This document shows positions 15,027 to 16,009 of a stretch of 16,009 nt of DNA, piece by piece. A program made the translations under genes and the position numbers. This stretch comes from JAQVEM01 sp964601205 (GTDB lineage Bacteria > Actinomycetota > Humimicrobiia > Humimicrobiales > Humimicrobiaceae), in the NCBI GenBank assembly GCA_964601205.1, contig CAZRML010000001.1, positions 1 to 16,009 of the forward strand, read 5' to 3'. Under the pieces are notes generated by a model. That model was not told the DNA's origin and made no database searches. It was given only the letters and a program-made list of their open reading frames with translations. The stretch's first letter is position 1; every line of letters starts with the position of its first letter.

Positions 15027-16001
15027 ATGCGATTTATTACTTTAGGTAAAACAGATATAAAAGTTTCGGTTATTGGCCTGGGAACATGGGCCATAGGCGG
15101 ATGGATGTGGGGAGGCGCTGATGAGAAAAAGTCGGTTCGCGCAATAGAGGCGGCTATTGAATCAGGAATAAACCTTATTGATACCGCACCTGCTTACGGG
15201 CAGGGTGTTTCAGAAAGAATCGTTGGCCGGGCCATTAAAGGTAAAAGGGATGGGGTTGTTATTGCTACAAAATGCGGACTTGTATGGCATGTTAAAAAGG
15301 GAGAGCATTTTTTTGATTATCCGTCGGGCCAGCAGGTGCATAAATATTTAGCGCCTGAATCTATAAGGTATGAGGTAGAGGAAAGCTTAAAAAAGCTGGA
15401 TATTGATTATATAGACGTCTACCAGACTCACTGGCAGGATATTACCACTCCTATCGAAGATACCATGGGGGTGTTAATGGATTTAAAAAAAGAGGGCAAA
15501 ATAAGGGCTATTGGCGCCAGTAACGCTTCCCCTGAACAGCTAAAACAATATGAGAAGTTCGGGCAGCTGGACGTTGACCAGGAAAAATGTAGTCTTATAG
15601 ATACAGAAGTAGAAGATGAAATACTGCCGTGGTGTAAAGAGAATAAGGTGACTATGCTGGCTTATAGCTCAATGGCCCAGGGTCTTTTAACGGGTAAACT
15701 CGGGCCGGAAAGAGAATTTAAGGGCGATGATTTAAGGAAAGATAACCCCAGGTTTAGTGTGGCTAACAGGAAGCTTATGCAATCCATTTTAGAAAAAGAT
15801 TTTAAACCTGTTGCTAAAAAATATGGAGTGTCAATTTTGCAGCTTTCCGTGGCAGCGTTGATTTCTGGTGGTGGAGTGGTGGCATTGTGCGGCGCAAGAG
15901 ATGAGTTGCAGGCCCAGGAAAACGCTAAAGCAGGAGATATTGTTCTGGATGAAGAGGATGTAGAGAAAGTAAGGAAGTCTCTGCCTTCAGTTAATTTATA
16001 A
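15027..16001 (+). CDS. Aldo/keto reductase
   Basis: A 324-residue NAD(P)H-dependent oxidoreductase of the (alpha/beta)8 aldo/keto reductase superfamily, with the catalytic tetrad Asp52, Tyr57, Lys82 and His135 (in DTAPAYG, ATKCG and YQTHWQD). The cofactor-binding end is present (SGGGVVALCGARDELQAQENAKAG, about 284-307). It resembles the general-stress or L-glyceraldehyde 3-phosphate reductase-like branch; the substrate cannot be named. ATG 15027 has GGAG 5 bases upstream. The gene is complete, ending 8 bases before the window end. Confidence 0.95.
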   Translation: MRFITLGKTDIKVSVIGLGTWAIGGWMWGGADEKKSVRAIEAAIESGINLIDTAPAYGQGVSERIVGRAIKGKRDGVVIATKCGLVWHVKKGEHFFDYPSGQQVHKYLAPESIRYEVEESLKKLDIDYIDVYQTHWQDITTPIEDTMGVLMDLKKEGKIRAIGASNASPEQLKQYEKFGQLDVDQEKCSLIDTEVEDEILPWCKENKVTMLAYSSMAQGLLTGKLGPEREFKGDDLRKDNPRFSVANRKLMQSILEKDFKPVAKKYGVSILQLSVAALISGGGVVALCGARDELQAQENAKAGDIVLDEEDVEKVRKSLPSVNL

Positions 16002-16009
16002 TTTTAATT

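Noticed and set aside
1..16009. tRNA, rRNA, CRISPR arrays, complete insertion sequences or prophage genes
   Set aside because: I looked for cloverleaf-like ends with CCA, regularly spaced repeats, transposase motifs and phage genes and found none.

Overview
The window looks like part of an AT-rich genome of an uncultivated or poorly characterised Gram-positive-type bacterium, probably an anaerobe. It carries an LPxTG-type wall-anchored protein next to a sortase, a GatCAB amidotransferase, an NAD-dependent ligase, and an OLE RNA/OapA locus. OLE is known mainly from anaerobic or extremophilic Firmicutes. A deep-branching Actinomycetota member is also possible; the sequence alone does not let me choose.

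Layout. (1) 1-1861, + strand: the C-terminal end of a SpaA/Cna-B-like surface protein with an LPFTG sorting signal and a strong terminator, then a sortase and a small membrane-anchored coiled-coil protein. (2) 1945-3472, - strand: an AbiEi/AbiEii toxin-antitoxin pair with a consensus promoter inside a near-perfect 35-bp palindrome that includes the antitoxin start codon. (3) 3491-6084, - strand: a consensus-like promoter, a large structured non-coding RNA of about 620 nt that I identify as OLE RNA, its partner gene oapA (TTG start with a good ribosome binding site), and a PfkB-family sugar kinase. The 3' end of the kinase gene carries a decayed partial duplicate of oapA. (4) 6293-7223, + strand: a second, different AbiEii-type nucleotidyltransferase with a small DUF6922-like partner. 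(5) 7249-10284: ligA and a CPBP-family intramembrane protease. (6) 10354-13659: the gatCAB operon with its own promoter. (7) 13862-16001: a phosphofructokinase with an unusual, PPi-type active site, and an aldo/keto reductase.

The most distinctive part is the OLE-oapA-pfkB unit. An 11-bp helix (5987-5997 with 5428-5438) closes the whole RNA, and its 3' arm ends 6 nt before the oapA ribosome binding site. Two unrelated AbiEii-type modules flank this unit, and it shows a recent internal duplication, so it appears to sit in a plastic part of the chromosome. The remaining genes (ligA, gatCAB, phosphofructokinase) are ordinary housekeeping genes.
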